Positions 1-8,382 of a DNA stretch of 46,487 bases are shown in pieces (position 1 is the first letter of the stretch; each line of letters starts with the position of its first letter). A program made the translations under genes and the position numbers. The stretch comes from Clostridia bacterium (GTDB lineage Bacteria > Bacillota > Clostridia > Oscillospirales > Acutalibacteraceae), in assembly GCA_030526115.1 (NCBI GenBank), contig JAUNDK010000013.1:1-46487 (forward strand), written 5' to 3'. The notes beneath the pieces were generated by a model. The model was given only the letters and a program-made list of their open reading frames with translations. It was not told where the DNA came from and did not search any database.

Positions 1-240
1 ACCATCGGAAACGGTTCTTCCGACAGCAACCCTTGTTCTTCCCCTGAGGGAAACCACTCTTATATTGTTCTGCTCCAGAATGAGCAGAGCGGGATTATCT
101 GCATCCCTGTGCTGAATCATTGGATTATAGGCCAGAGTTTTTTCCACAAAAAGCTCTTCGGGGGCCTCGATTTTTGCTCCGCAGAATTCGCAGAAAGCAG
201 CTGAATCTCTTATCTGTTTTGAACAGTTTGGGCAAATCAT
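1..240 (-). CDS. Zinc-ribbon protein, possibly FHA-type (incomplete)
   Basis: The reading frame is open from an ATG at 240 to the window edge, giving the first 80 residues only. Residues 3-6 (CPNC) and 17-20 (CEFC) form a CxxC...CxxC zinc ribbon of the small prokaryotic type. The last visible stretch, RVVSLRGRTRVAVGR, resembles the opening strands of a forkhead-associated (FHA) domain, where a hydrophobic strand is followed by an IGR-like turn. That part is inference because the domain is cut off. A GAGG ribosome site lies 7 bases upstream of the ATG. The gene diverges from rarA across a 126-bp gap. Other zinc-ribbon proteins of unknown role lie at 7.6-9.7 kb. Confidence 0.7.
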   Translation of the reverse strand, partial: MICPNCSKQIRDSAAFCEFCGAKIEAPEELFVEKTLAYNPMIQHRDADNPALLILEQNNIRVVSLRGRTRVAVGRTVSDG

Positions 241-325
241 AATTTTAACCTCAATAATATTTATTAATTAGAATAATAACGCCTGTTTTGTAAAGAATTC
301 AAATATATACTTTTATCTGATAAAA

Positions 326-334
326 TGCTATAAT
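326..334 (+). promoter_or_regulatory. Extended -10 promoter of rarA
   Basis: TGC-TATAAT forms an extended -10 element about 30 bases before the rarA start codon. No good -35 hexamer is visible at 17 bases, which fits a TGn-type promoter. GGAG at 357-360, 6 bases before the ATG, is the ribosome site. Confidence 0.55.
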
Positions 335-366
335 ATTTCAATTATGATACAAAGAAGGAGATTATT

Positions 367-1635
367 ATGGCAGCACCTCTTGCAGACAGAATCCGTCCGC
401 AGACTCTGGATGATGTGGTTGGCCAGAAGCATATACTCGGAAAAGGCAAGGCACTACGAAAAATAATAGAATCCGGAGAAATTCCAAACATGGTTTTCTA
501 CGGTCCTTCCGGTGTCGGCAAAACCACAGTTGCATCAATAATTGCAAAGAACACAAATAAATTTCTTATCAGGCTGAACGGAACGAATGCCTCAACGGCA
601 GACATAAAAGACGCCGTTGCTCAGGTGAATACCCTGAACGGCATAAACGGAGTTCTTCTTTACCTCGATGAGATTCAGTACTTCAACAAGAAACAGCAGC
701 AGACCCTGCTGGAATTCATAGAAAACGGAAGCATCACTCTGATTGCTTCCACCACGGAAAATCCATACTTCTATGTTTATAATGCGGTTCTGAGCCGCTC
801 CACCGTGTTTGAATTCAAGGCTGTTGAACCGGCCGATGTAGGACAGGCAGTGGAAAGAGCCTTTGAGATACTCAGCGAAGAACGCGGAGAAAAAATAGTA
901 TTTGATGAGGGAGTTCCCCATTATATAGCCTCAGCCTGTGGCGGAGATGTTCGTAAAGCCATGAACGCCGCAGAACTGACGGTTCTCACCGCCGACCAGC
1001 AGGAGAGCATGGGCGGACTTTATATAACCATGGAAATGGCAGAACAGCTCACACAGCGCAGCGCCATGAGATATGACCGTGAGGGCGATGAACACTATGA
1101 CATTGTTTCCGCCTATCAGAAAAGCATGAGAGGTTCTGACCCCGATGCCGCCCTTCATTACCTTGCAAGACTGCTTGATGCCGGTGACCTGCCTTCCGCC
1201 TGTCGCAGACTCATGGTCTGTGCCTGTGAAGATGTGGGGCTTGCCTATCCTCAGATTATTCCGATAGTAAAATCCTGCGTGGATATTGCTCAGGCCGTAG
1301 GTTTGCCTGAAGCGAGAATTCCTCTTGCGGATGCCGTTATTCTTGTGGCTACCTCTCCGAAATCCAACTCAGGGGAAGGCGCCATTGATGCCGCTCTTGC
1401 CGACCTTCATAAAAACGGAGCTTTGCCCATACCAAGGCAGCTCCAGAACAAGCATTATGATGGCGACGAAGTTGAGAACAAGGGACAGTTCTATAAGTAT
1501 CCTCACGATTTTGAAAATCATTGGGTACGTCAGCAATATCTGCCCGATGCAATAAAGAATTCCGTTTATTACCATTACGGCGACAATAAAAACGAACAGG
1601 CTTTCAAAGCATATTGGGACAGAATTAAAAAATAA
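367..1635 (+). CDS. rarA: Replication-associated recombination protein A (AAA+ ATPase)
   Basis: This 422-residue AAA+ ATPase belongs to the RarA/MgsA/WRNIP1 family, which acts at stalled replication forks with SSB and the clamp-loader fold. Visible motifs are Walker A GPSGVGKT at residues 46-53, Walker B LYLDEI near 98-103 and a sensor-1 segment ASTTENP near 127-133. The C-terminal half (SACRRLMVCACEDVGLAYPQ and onward) is the tetramerisation region typical of the family, and the length is normal. It is monocistronic with its own extended -10 promoter. The start is fixed by GGAG six bases upstream. A rubredoxin fusion gene follows after 66 bases without a clear terminator. Confidence 0.95.
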   Translation: MAAPLADRIRPQTLDDVVGQKHILGKGKALRKIIESGEIPNMVFYGPSGVGKTTVASIIAKNTNKFLIRLNGTNASTADIKDAVAQVNTLNGINGVLLYLDEIQYFNKKQQQTLLEFIENGSITLIASTTENPYFYVYNAVLSRSTVFEFKAVEPADVGQAVERAFEILSEERGEKIVFDEGVPHYIASACGGDVRKAMNAAELTVLTADQQESMGGLYITMEMAEQLTQRSAMRYDREGDEHYDIVSAYQKSMRGSDPDAALHYLARLLDAGDLPSACRRLMVCACEDVGLAYPQIIPIVKSCVDIAQAVGLPEARIPLADAVILVATSPKSNSGEGAIDAALADLHKNGALPIPRQLQNKHYDGDEVENKGQFYKYPHDFENHWVRQQYLPDAIKNSVYYHYGDNKNEQAFKAYWDRIKK

Positions 1636-1701
1636 GCTTTGCTTGAAATATTTACATTTTAGGATTATACTTGATATATTATTGAAAGAGGGGGAGCATT
1701 T

Positions 1702-2364
1702 ATGAATCCACAGGTACTTAACACATTCAGCTACGGTATGTATGCAATCGGCGTAATGGGCGAACATGGTCCGTCCGGATGCATTATCAACAGTGTGACA
1801 AGAGTCGGTCACGGATCTGTACCGAGAGTAGCTATTAGCATCAACTCAGATTCCTACACCTGCGAAAGAATCAGAAAAACAGGAATTTTCACAATTTCGG
1901 TTCTCTCTCAGGAGACAAGCGGTGCCGCAATCGGTGCTCTTGGCCTTGTTTCCGGCAGACACACAGATAAATTTGCCCACTTAAGACACAGAGTTCTCAG
2001 CGAGGGCGTTCCAGTACTCAAGGAAAACACATGCTGCTGGTTCCTCTGTGAAACAGAAAGCTTCACCGATGCCGAAGACCAGACCATAGTTATTGCAAAG
2101 GTAACAGGCGGAAGTGACAAATCCGTTGGAACTCCGCTCACATTCAAATATTATGTTGAGAACATGGGTGGTTTTGCTCCGGATGATTCTCCTATCCATA
2201 TAGAACGTGCCCATGCGGAAATTCATAAGGACAGCGATCCGTTCATCTGCTCTGTATGCGGATATGTATATGATGATCCGGATTTCTATTTCGAGGAACT
2301 GCCGGATGACTGGCAGTGCCCCGTTTGCAAGATGAGCAAAAAGGCATTCCTCAGAAATTCCTGA
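1702..2364 (+). CDS. Flavin reductase-rubredoxin fusion (high-molecular-weight rubredoxin)
   Basis: The N-terminal ~160 residues are a flavin reductase (FMN-binding split-barrel) domain beginning [16 protein letters not shown]. The C-terminal ~45 residues are rubredoxin, with [11 protein letters not shown] and CPVCKM giving the two CxxC iron ligands. Such fusions (Hrb) pass electrons from NAD(P)H, via FMN and a rubredoxin iron, to flavodiiron proteins that reduce oxygen or NO in anaerobes. The GGGGGAG ribosome site is 7 bases before the ATG. A terminator follows at 2379. A second, divergent copy lies at 30556-31176. No flavodiiron partner is in the window. Confidence 0.9.
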   Translation: MNPQVLNTFSYGMYAIGVMGEHGPSGCIINSVTRVGHGSVPRVAISINSDSYTCERIRKTGIFTISVLSQETSGAAIGALGLVSGRHTDKFAHLRHRVLSEGVPVLKENTCCWFLCETESFTDAEDQTIVIAKVTGGSDKSVGTPLTFKYYVENMGGFAPDDSPIHIERAHAEIHKDSDPFICSVCGYVYDDPDFYFEELPDDWQCPVCKMSKKAFLRNS

Positions 2365-2378
2365 TACCGTAAAATTTT

Positions 2379-2415
2379 CAGCAAGGTTTTCTTCGTGAGA
2401 GCCTTGCTGTTTTTG
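2379..2415 (+). terminator. Intrinsic terminator after rubredoxin fusion gene
   Basis: CAGCAAGG at 2379-2386 pairs with CCTTGCTG at 2402-2409 and is followed by a T run. It closes the preceding gene before the next operon starts. Confidence 0.8.
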
Positions 2416-2490
2416 CTGAGTGACTTTTCTCTTGCTCATTTTTCCCTGAATCGTTATAATAATCTCAGATTTTTTCATTGGAGACAGACT

Positions 2491-3024
2491 ATGTGGCATC
2501 CCGTAAAACACCTAAAAACCATCACCCATCACCATAATCTTGTAATGATACACTGCTTTAAATGCGGACTTTACTTTCAGGGACTTACTCATGACTTATC
2601 GAAATTAAGCCCTGTGGAGTTTTTCTCGGGAGCAAAATATTTTCAGGGAACTCAGAGTCCGAATAACGCCCAGAGAAAAGCCGTGGGTTATTCCTCTGCA
2701 TGGCTTCATCACAAAGGCAGAAACAAGCATCACATGGAGTACTGGATAGATTACACCTTAGGCGAGGGCGCTCCAATGGGTGGCATGAAAATGCCGACAA
2801 AATACCTTGTGGAAATGGTATGTGACCGCATAGCCGCCAGCAAAACCTATCGAGGTAAGGACTATAAGGACAGTGATCCTTACGATTATTACCTTCACGG
2901 CAGAGGTCATTACCTTATTCATCCCGAGACTGATGCGTTACTGGAAAAATGTCTCCGAATGCTCGCAGAAGAAGGAGAAGCAAAAACATTCTCCTATATC
3001 AAACATGAATTACTGAAGAAGTGA
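2491..3024 (+). CDS. DUF5662 family protein
   Basis: The protein is 177 residues long, rich in His and aromatic residues. Its opening, MWHPVKHLKTITHHHNLV, and the HDLSKLSPVEF and GRNKHHMEYW segments match the DUF5662 family of Firmicutes and phages. Family function is not known. The conserved His/Asp spacing (HH...HDLSK...HHK...HH) suggests a metal-binding helical fold of HD type, which is inference. A longer frame opens at 2395, but the ATG at 2491 has GGAGA six bases upstream and begins the conserved region, so it is chosen. Only four bases separate the stop from the next gene, indicating an operon. Confidence 0.8.
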   Translation: MWHPVKHLKTITHHHNLVMIHCFKCGLYFQGLTHDLSKLSPVEFFSGAKYFQGTQSPNNAQRKAVGYSSAWLHHKGRNKHHMEYWIDYTLGEGAPMGGMKMPTKYLVEMVCDRIAASKTYRGKDYKDSDPYDYYLHGRGHYLIHPETDALLEKCLRMLAEEGEAKTFSYIKHELLKK

Positions 3025-3028
3025 AATT

Positions 3029-3862
3029 ATGATTATAGAAACAGATAATATTAACATACCCGAGCTTGATATTTTCTCAAAGCTCACAGAGGCACAGCTT
3101 CGCAATAAACTGGAGCCTGAAAAAGGAATATTCATCGCAGAGAGTCCAAAGGTCATAGGCACCGCCCTTGATAACGGATATATTCCCCTCGCACTTTTAA
3201 CCGAGCGCAGGAATATTGAAGGTCAGGCGGCCGGTATTATTGACAGAATAAATGCAATTAATCCCGACACACCTGTTTATACAGGTGAACGTGAAGTTCT
3301 TGCTTCACTTACCGGTTACGAACTCACAAGGGGTGTTCTCTGTGCCATGAAAAGACCTCAGCCACGCCCTATCGAAGAAGTTCTGAAAGATGCAAAACGT
3401 GTTGCGGTTCTCGAGAATGTTGTGGACTCCACCAATATAGGCGCCATATTCCGCTCTGCGGCGGCACTCGGTATGGATGCCGTACTTCTCACCCGCACCT
3501 GCTGTGACCCCTATAACCGTCGTGCTGTGCGTGTTTCCATGGGTACAGTGTTCCAGATTCCATGGACTTACATCGGTGATGATAATAAGTTCTGGCCGGA
3601 AAAAGGCATGGAACTTCTGCATAATATGGGATTTAAAACCTCCGCCATGGCACTCACCGACAACTCTGTCAGCATAGATGACGAAGCTTTGAATTCAGAA
3701 GAAAAACTCGCCATAGTCCTCGGTGCAGAGGGCGACGGATTAAGTCACAGCACAATAGCCTCATGCGACTACACCGTAAAAATTCCCATGTACCATGGTG
3801 TTGATTCCCTGAATGTTGCGGCGGCAAGTGCGGTGGCATTCTGGCAGTTAAGGAAAAAGTGA
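3029..3862 (+). CDS. SpoU/TrmH-family RNA 2'-O-methyltransferase
   Basis: This 277-residue protein has the SPOUT signature motifs. Motif 1 is NVVDSTNIGAIFRSAAALG near 127-145. Motif 2 is IVLGAEGDGLS near 229. Motif 3 is KIPMYHGVDSLNVAAASAVA near 252, the knotted SAM-binding site. The N-terminal ~100 residues resemble the RNA-binding substrate domain of TrmH/RlmB-like enzymes. The enzyme would methylate a ribose 2'-OH in rRNA or tRNA; the exact target cannot be told. The stop codon overlaps the next gene's ATG by one base (TGATG), so the two are translationally coupled. Confidence 0.9.
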   Translation: MIIETDNINIPELDIFSKLTEAQLRNKLEPEKGIFIAESPKVIGTALDNGYIPLALLTERRNIEGQAAGIIDRINAINPDTPVYTGEREVLASLTGYELTRGVLCAMKRPQPRPIEEVLKDAKRVAVLENVVDSTNIGAIFRSAAALGMDAVLLTRTCCDPYNRRAVRVSMGTVFQIPWTYIGDDNKFWPEKGMELLHNMGFKTSAMALTDNSVSIDDEALNSEEKLAIVLGAEGDGLSHSTIASCDYTVKIPMYHGVDSLNVAAASAVAFWQLRKK

Positions 3863-4500
3863 TGAGCAATTACACTCTCACAAAATACTGCGAAACGACC
3901 GAGCCGAAAGCGGCCATATTTCTCCTCGGTGATGAGAACATGGCTGAGAAAGTATATTCACTTGTGAACCGTGATGACTTCATGCTCATCAGCATAGGCG
4001 GCATAGACTGGAATGCGGATTTATCTCCATGGTATGCGGAAAAAGTTTTCAGTGGCGGTGAAGATTTTTCAGGAAATGCACCGGCTTTTCTCGAAAAGTT
4101 TTTAACGGAACTCATACCCTCATGTGGAAAACTTCCCGACAAGAAAATCATCGCAGGTTACAGCCTTGCAGGTCTTTTTGCTGTGTGGAGTTTATACAAT
4201 ACCGATATTTTAAGCGGTGTTGTCAGCTGTTCGGGATCCATGTGGTTTGATAGTTTTATGGAATATACGGAAAGCCATGAGATAAAATCAAAATTAAACC
4301 GAGCTTACTTTTCCCTCGGTGACAAAGAGAAGAAAACAAAAAATCTCCGTATGTCTCAGGTTGAGCGCTGTACGGAGAGAATAAGTGAAATAATACATCG
4401 TAACTGCGAGAATACGGTATTTCGACTTGTGCCGGGAAATCACTTTCTTGACCCCGACAAAAGACTCGCAGACGGAATAAATTATATTTTGGAGGAATGA
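3862..4500 (+). CDS. Putative alpha/beta-hydrolase esterase
   Basis: The protein is 212 residues from the ATG at 3862. A GTG one codon earlier is also possible, but the TGATG overlap with the upstream stop favours the ATG. The nucleophile elbow GYSLAG sits near residue 101, after a beta strand KKIIA. A late GNHFLDP motif near 195 would supply the catalytic His. There is no signal peptide, so it is cytoplasmic. It resembles the small esterase-D-like hydrolases of clostridia. The substrate is unknown, and the gene may be a housekeeping hydrolase that simply shares an operon with the methyltransferase. Confidence 0.75.
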   Translation: MSNYTLTKYCETTEPKAAIFLLGDENMAEKVYSLVNRDDFMLISIGGIDWNADLSPWYAEKVFSGGEDFSGNAPAFLEKFLTELIPSCGKLPDKKIIAGYSLAGLFAVWSLYNTDILSGVVSCSGSMWFDSFMEYTESHEIKSKLNRAYFSLGDKEKKTKNLRMSQVERCTERISEIIHRNCENTVFRLVPGNHFLDPDKRLADGINYILEE

Positions 4501-4502
4501 TT

Positions 4503-5198
4503 ATGCCGATAGGTGTTCTTGTAAACTGTGCGGCGGTACTTTTAGGCTGCCTTGTGGGTGCTCCCCTTGGAAAGGCACTTCCACAGAGAATCAAAGATAA
4601 ACTCCCCCTGGGTTTCGGAGTATGCTCACTGGGAATAGGAATAAATTCCGTTGTGAAGGTTCATTCCATGACTCCTGTGGTTCTTGCTTTGCTGACAGGA
4701 CTTTTAATCGGAACTCTTATTCACCTTGAAAAACACACGAGAGATTTTTTCAAATTTCTTGTTAAGACTTTCCGCCTCGGCGGTGAGAATGTTGATATGG
4801 ATATGTATATCACCATAGTTGCGCTGTTCTGCTGCTCAGGTTTCGGCTGGTACAGTGTTCTGACAGAGGCTATGACCGGAGATCCCTCCCTGCTGTTCTC
4901 TAAGGCAGTTCTGGATTTCTTCACAGCACTGGTATTTGCATCCACACTGGGAATTTCCACTGTGGCAATACCTTTCCCTCAGGTTGTAATACTTATGGCT
5001 GTTTTCCTTGTAGGTAAACTGCTTGCTCCGTATCTGACCCCTACAATGTTTGCTGACTTATCAGGTCTTGGCGGAATATTAACTCTTGCGGCAGGCTTCA
5101 GGGTATCCAAGATAAAAGATATGCCAATTGTTGATATGATGCCCGCACTTATACTGGTAATGCCGTTCAGCATGTTATGGAGTGCAATAGGCCTATAA
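4503..5198 (+). CDS. DUF554 family membrane protein (YqgA-like)
   Basis: The protein is 231 residues with about seven hydrophobic segments. It opens PIGVLVNCAAVLLGCLVGAPLG, has KLPLGFGVCSLGIGI near 37-51, and ends in a loop KIKDMPIVDMMPAL before the last membrane helix, all typical of DUF554. Its transport role is unproven. An ATG at 4497 overlaps the previous stop, but GGAGG at 4491-4495 would then be one base away. The ATG at 4503 is seven bases from GGAGG and is preferred. This is the last gene of the plus-strand run 2491-5198. Confidence 0.85.
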   Translation: MPIGVLVNCAAVLLGCLVGAPLGKALPQRIKDKLPLGFGVCSLGIGINSVVKVHSMTPVVLALLTGLLIGTLIHLEKHTRDFFKFLVKTFRLGGENVDMDMYITIVALFCCSGFGWYSVLTEAMTGDPSLLFSKAVLDFFTALVFASTLGISTVAIPFPQVVILMAVFLVGKLLAPYLTPTMFADLSGLGGILTLAAGFRVSKIKDMPIVDMMPALILVMPFSMLWSAIGL

Positions 5199-5207
5199 TA
5201 AAAACTG

Positions 5208-5240
5208 AAAGCTCTCTCCACAAATCGGAGAGAGCTTTTT
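5208..5240. terminator. Bidirectional intrinsic terminator
   Basis: AAAGCTCTCTCC (5208-5219) and GGAGAGAGCTTT (5227-5238) form a perfect 12-bp stem with a 7-base loop. A-rich and T-rich flanks let it work for the plus-strand operon and for the convergent HAD gene. Confidence 0.9.
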
Positions 5241-5248
5241 ATCATAAT

Positions 5249-5893
5249 TTATATTACAGTCAGTATCTCCTGCGGAGAAGAAACAATATAGTCCGCACCG
5301 GCAGCTTCAAGCTCTTCCCTGTCACCGTAACCGTAAAGCACACCGCAGGAAGAAAGGCTGTTTTCTTTCGCACCTTCGATATCGTGCATTCTGTCACCAA
5401 CCATGAGAACCTCAGCTTTATCTTCAATTTCCATGTTCTCAAGCACCCACTCTATTACCTGAGATTTTCTTATTCTGGTCTGCTCATCCATGGTTGCACC
5501 AGCGATGAAATCGAAATATTCCCTGAGATTGAAATAATCTATGATAATCTCGGCAAACTCCTGAGGTTTGCTTGTGGCAAGGGCAATCTTTCTGTCCGAT
5601 TCTTTAATCTTTGTGAGCATATCAGCAATACCGTCATAAAGCTCATTTTCATAAATACCCTTAGAGCGGAAATACTCACGATAAACATCAATGGCCTCAT
5701 AAGCCTTATCTTCAGGAAAACCGTAGAACTCCATAAAGCTGTCTTTAAGCGGTGGGCCTATGAACTTATAAAGCTCTGTGCGATCGGTATTTTCTATTCC
5801 GTAGTGATGAAGCGCATATGCAACCGAGTTTGTAATTCCGACTCCCGGATCTGTGAGAGTTCCGTCCAGGTCAAAAAGAATATATTTATACAT
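5249..5893 (-). CDS. HAD-family phosphatase (phosphoglycolate phosphatase-like)
   Basis: The 214-residue HAD subfamily IA hydrolase has motif I DLDGTLTD at 8-15 (nucleophile Asp8, acid Asp10), motif II LATSKP near 105 and motif IV VGDRMHDIEGAK near 165. A cap of about 65 residues lies between motifs I and II. The closest named relatives are phosphoglycolate phosphatases and beta-phosphoglucomutases; the substrate cannot be decided. The gene lies behind a structured RNA and a GAAA-loop hairpin at 5964-6136, so attenuation is possible. It converges on the DUF554 operon at a shared terminator. Confidence 0.88.
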   Translation of the reverse strand: MYKYILFDLDGTLTDPGVGITNSVAYALHHYGIENTDRTELYKFIGPPLKDSFMEFYGFPEDKAYEAIDVYREYFRSKGIYENELYDGIADMLTKIKESDRKIALATSKPQEFAEIIIDYFNLREYFDFIAGATMDEQTRIRKSQVIEWVLENMEIEDKAEVLMVGDRMHDIEGAKENSLSSCGVLYGYGDREELEAAGADYIVSSPQEILTVI

Positions 5894-5963
5894 TGTTCTG
5901 CTCCTGCATATTTATAGTAACTTAATGATATATAAAATATCAGGCTTAGTCAACAGCAAAAGT

Positions 5964-6136
5964 TTGAGCCCCACGTTTCCGTGAGGCCCAAGGGACAGTC
6001 AGCATAAACTGTTTCATATAATCTTTTTCATAATGTGCGTAATACTGCGGTTCGAAGATTCATCTTCTCACCCCTCTGTGCAGTCTTGTTAACGGGCTCT
6101 GTAAGAGTTAAAGAAGACGAATTACCTTCCGGTCCC
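5964..6136 (-). ncRNA. Candidate structured RNA or leader upstream of HAD gene
   Basis: On the minus strand a TATAAT (6138-6143) is followed by about 170 bases with no ORF. The RNA would contain a 12-bp helix (6111-6122 with 6058-6069), extended by six more pairs (6103-6108 with 6070-6075). It ends in a 12-bp hairpin at 5964-5991 capped by a GAAA loop and followed by ACTTTTG. The hairpin pairs perfectly only as minus-strand RNA because two pairs are G-U. No known riboswitch or 6S consensus was recognised. It may be a free small RNA or an attenuator for the HAD gene 71 bases downstream. The promoter has no good -35. Confidence 0.4.
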
Positions 6137-6183
6137 GATTATACACTTTTTGAGCAATACTGCTCACCCCTCTTAATTAAGAA

Positions 6184-6207
6184 CCGGCGGGCGGTTAAAC
6201 CCGCCGG
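6184..6207 (-). terminator. GC-rich hairpin terminator of secreted protein gene
   Basis: CCGGCGGG (6184-6191) and CCCGCCGG (6200-6207) form a perfect 8-bp stem with an 8-base loop, 45 bases after the stop at 6252. The following minus-strand bases are TTCTTAATTAA, a weak T tract. A second small hairpin (TGAGCA/TGCTCA) lies just beyond it. Confidence 0.6.
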
Positions 6208-6251
6208 AATCTTCACTCATTTAAGTTTATACTGAAATCTGCTGTTATTGA

Positions 6252-7484
6252 TTATTTGCCGATTGCAAGCTCGATGGAAACAGTGTCAATCTTCTTCCAG
6301 TCGTCGTTCTCATAGATGTTGAGATCGGACTCGAGCTCTGTGATATCCTCGTATGTCTCGATATCGAGATCGTCAGCCTCTGAATAGATGTTCATTGTGC
6401 AGATAGCTGTCTTTCCCGGAGCAACTTCTTTGTAGAGAGATGTTGTAGCATCCCAACCGTTGATGTATGTGTTGGAATCGGAAACATAGATTACGTAATC
6501 ATTTGTGTTCTCGATGACGAATGGAACCTTACCGAGGTTGTAGTCATCCGGAAGAACTGTTTCCTTAGCGATAATCTTAACGCCGTTGTCGTTGTAGAGC
6601 TCCTTGCCCTCTGTGTCAACAGCTGTTGTAGCTGTACCGAAAGCACTTGTCTCGATTGTCATGAAATCTGTTGTTAAAATCTCGTCATAGCTGTCGGAAT
6701 CCTTAACCTCAATACGGAATGTAAGGTCTCTGATTGTGCCAACACCGATCTTCTCGAGGTCTGAAAGGTAAAGTCTGAAGTTGTTCTTTGCATTCTTTCC
6801 TGCATCAACAGACTCCCAGATACCGCCTGAAACTGTCATGATACCGTTTACGGAAACGTTATCTGTTGTAACTGAGAGGTTCTTGTCTGTGCCGTTCTTG
6901 AGAACATAAGAGAACTCATAGTAGCCCCACTTTGGATCGTCATCAAAAGCAACTTCCTTGAACTTTAAGGAGATGTCGTCCTGATCTAAAGCTACGAACT
7001 CTTCGATTGTAACTTCCTCATGAACTGCAGGGTCTTCTGCAGGGAGGTCGCCGTCTTTCTTGTCTTCCTTCTTGTCTTCTTTCTCGTCCTTCTCATCCTT
7101 TGCAGGAGCAGCAGTATCAGCAGCACCCTCTGCGCAGAATGTGAACTTCATGGAATCGTCACCGAAGGAAATGAAATCTCCGTCAACTGTTAATGGATAA
7201 GCATCTTCGCCATCACCGATTTCGCCGTTGCCCCATGCAAGGGTAGTTGGGTCACCATCACCCATGTCCATAACAGCTGTGCCGTCATCGTTGATTGTAA
7301 GAGAAATACCGTCCATTTCAATCTCAACGAGCATATCTCTGTCGATTGTTGTGTCACCTTCGCTCATGGAATAAATAACATATTTACCAGGTGCCGGATC
7401 TGTTGTCTCTGCGCTTGCGATGATTGTTGTAAGGCTGAAAAGCATTACAAGAGCAAGCACCAATGATGTGATTTTCTTTGTCAT
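6252..7484 (-). CDS. Secreted acidic protein of unknown function
   Basis: This 410-residue protein has a clear signal peptide: Lys-rich start, hydrophobic core SLVLALVMLFSLTTII, and an ASA-E cleavage site near residue 25. The first ~100 mature residues form a repeat-like beta region with many Gly/Asp turns, of the type that compares ISLTINDDG and FISFGDD strands. A low-complexity linker of Lys, Glu and Asp follows near residues 128-145. The C-terminal ~250 residues contain a beta-sandwich-like region (YYEFSYVLKNGTDKNLSV). No LPxTG, lipobox or membrane anchor is visible, so it is probably released or loosely held. AAAGGAG lies upstream of the ATG. No family was recognised. Confidence 0.8.
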   Translation of the reverse strand: MTKKITSLVLALVMLFSLTTIIASAETTDPAPGKYVIYSMSEGDTTIDRDMLVEIEMDGISLTINDDGTAVMDMGDGDPTTLAWGNGEIGDGEDAYPLTVDGDFISFGDDSMKFTFCAEGAADTAAPAKDEKDEKEDKKEDKKDGDLPAEDPAVHEEVTIEEFVALDQDDISLKFKEVAFDDDPKWGYYEFSYVLKNGTDKNLSVTTDNVSVNGIMTVSGGIWESVDAGKNAKNNFRLYLSDLEKIGVGTIRDLTFRIEVKDSDSYDEILTTDFMTIETSAFGTATTAVDTEGKELYNDNGVKIIAKETVLPDDYNLGKVPFVIENTNDYVIYVSDSNTYINGWDATTSLYKEVAPGKTAICTMNIYSEADDLDIETYEDITELESDLNIYENDDWKKIDTVSIELAIGK

Positions 7485-7593
7485 GATTGTTTTTCTCCTT
7501 TGTAATTAGTTTAAGGATATAGTTTATGCTTTTTGCAGGCTCACACCTTAAGAACCTGCTGTATATTTACTGCATCAGCAGTTAATACCGATT

Positions 7594-8355
7594 TTAACCG
7601 TTTACGGAACCGCCGCAGTATTCGCAGCATCCGTTGGCATCCGGTGTTGTTGTGGCACCGCACCATGGGCATGTTACAGCCTGTTTTGGTGCCTGTTCCC
7701 TTACCACCTGAGCTCTTGCCTCTGAACGGGCCATTGTGAGCTCTCTGACAATATCATCACCGGCATTCTTTTTGTTTACATACTCTGCATGGTTATATGG
7801 GTTGAAATTGATGTTCATGGATTCTTCCCACTCTGCAGATCCGATGCCGAAGCTGATCTCGTTAAAATAAGGATTATTTACATTAATCTTTACTGTGAAA
7901 TTATAGCGATACTCATATCTTTTCGGCATATAGCTTACACGCTTGCCGTCTTTGTCTGTGCGCATCACTTCAGACTTGGAATCTGTGATGATGAGGTTGG
8001 CGGCTGTTACATCGCTTAACTTCATAACATCAGGATTAGCCTTTTTCCAGTCTCTTGCACTTGTAACTATGAAGTTACCGGCATTCTCATCAATGAGAAC
8101 CTTTGTGGAAGAAAGACCCAGTGTTCTTGTAACATTAAAAGCCTCAACCTTATCTTTGTTTGCCTCTCTGTAATCGAGCTGTTCCTGAATTTCGGCAATT
8201 GTGCTGCTTCTTCTCTCGCTGAACCAAGGAGAAAGCTTTGATGCACAGTTCTTACACATATTGCCGTCTTCAAGTTTTCTGTTGCCGAGAAGTTTAATCT
8301 CCTCTCCGCAGAAATCACATACCTTTTTCTCAAGGAATTTGCTGAATAATCCCAT
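7594..8355 (-). CDS. DUF4428-type zinc-ribbon protein
   Basis: The 253-residue cytoplasmic protein opens with MGLFSKFLEKKVCDFCGEE and CKNCASKLSPWFSERR, the DUF4428 zinc ribbon. The middle region (EAFNVTRTLGLSSTKVLIDE to NFTVKINVNNPYFNEISF) matches the uncharacterised beta-domain commonly found after this ribbon. A second zinc ribbon, CPWCGATTTPDANGCCEYCGG, closes the protein. The role is unknown; these ribbons are usually structural. It lies 27 bases downstream of the SPFH gene on the same strand, so the two probably share a transcript and perhaps a membrane-associated complex. Confidence 0.85.
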   Translation of the reverse strand: MGLFSKFLEKKVCDFCGEEIKLLGNRKLEDGNMCKNCASKLSPWFSERRSSTIAEIQEQLDYREANKDKVEAFNVTRTLGLSSTKVLIDENAGNFIVTSARDWKKANPDVMKLSDVTAANLIITDSKSEVMRTDKDGKRVSYMPKRYEYRYNFTVKINVNNPYFNEISFGIGSAEWEESMNINFNPYNHAEYVNKKNAGDDIVRELTMARSEARAQVVREQAPKQAVTCPWCGATTTPDANGCCEYCGGSVNG

Positions 8356-8382
8356 AATTTCCCCTCCTGATTATATTATATA

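Noticed and set aside
5177-5917. 246-codon plus-strand open frame
   Set aside because: It lies antisense over the HAD phosphatase, has no ribosome site, and its product is low-quality (many Ile, Asn and Cys). The HAD frame has clear motifs.
5964-6136. 6S RNA
   Set aside because: Size and end-pairing are suggestive, but there is no clear central bubble mimicking an open promoter and the hairpin order is different.
6121-6143. SRP-like GGACCGGAAGG string in the structured RNA
   Set aside because: The surrounding conserved SRP loop bases (AGCAGC) and helix partners are missing.
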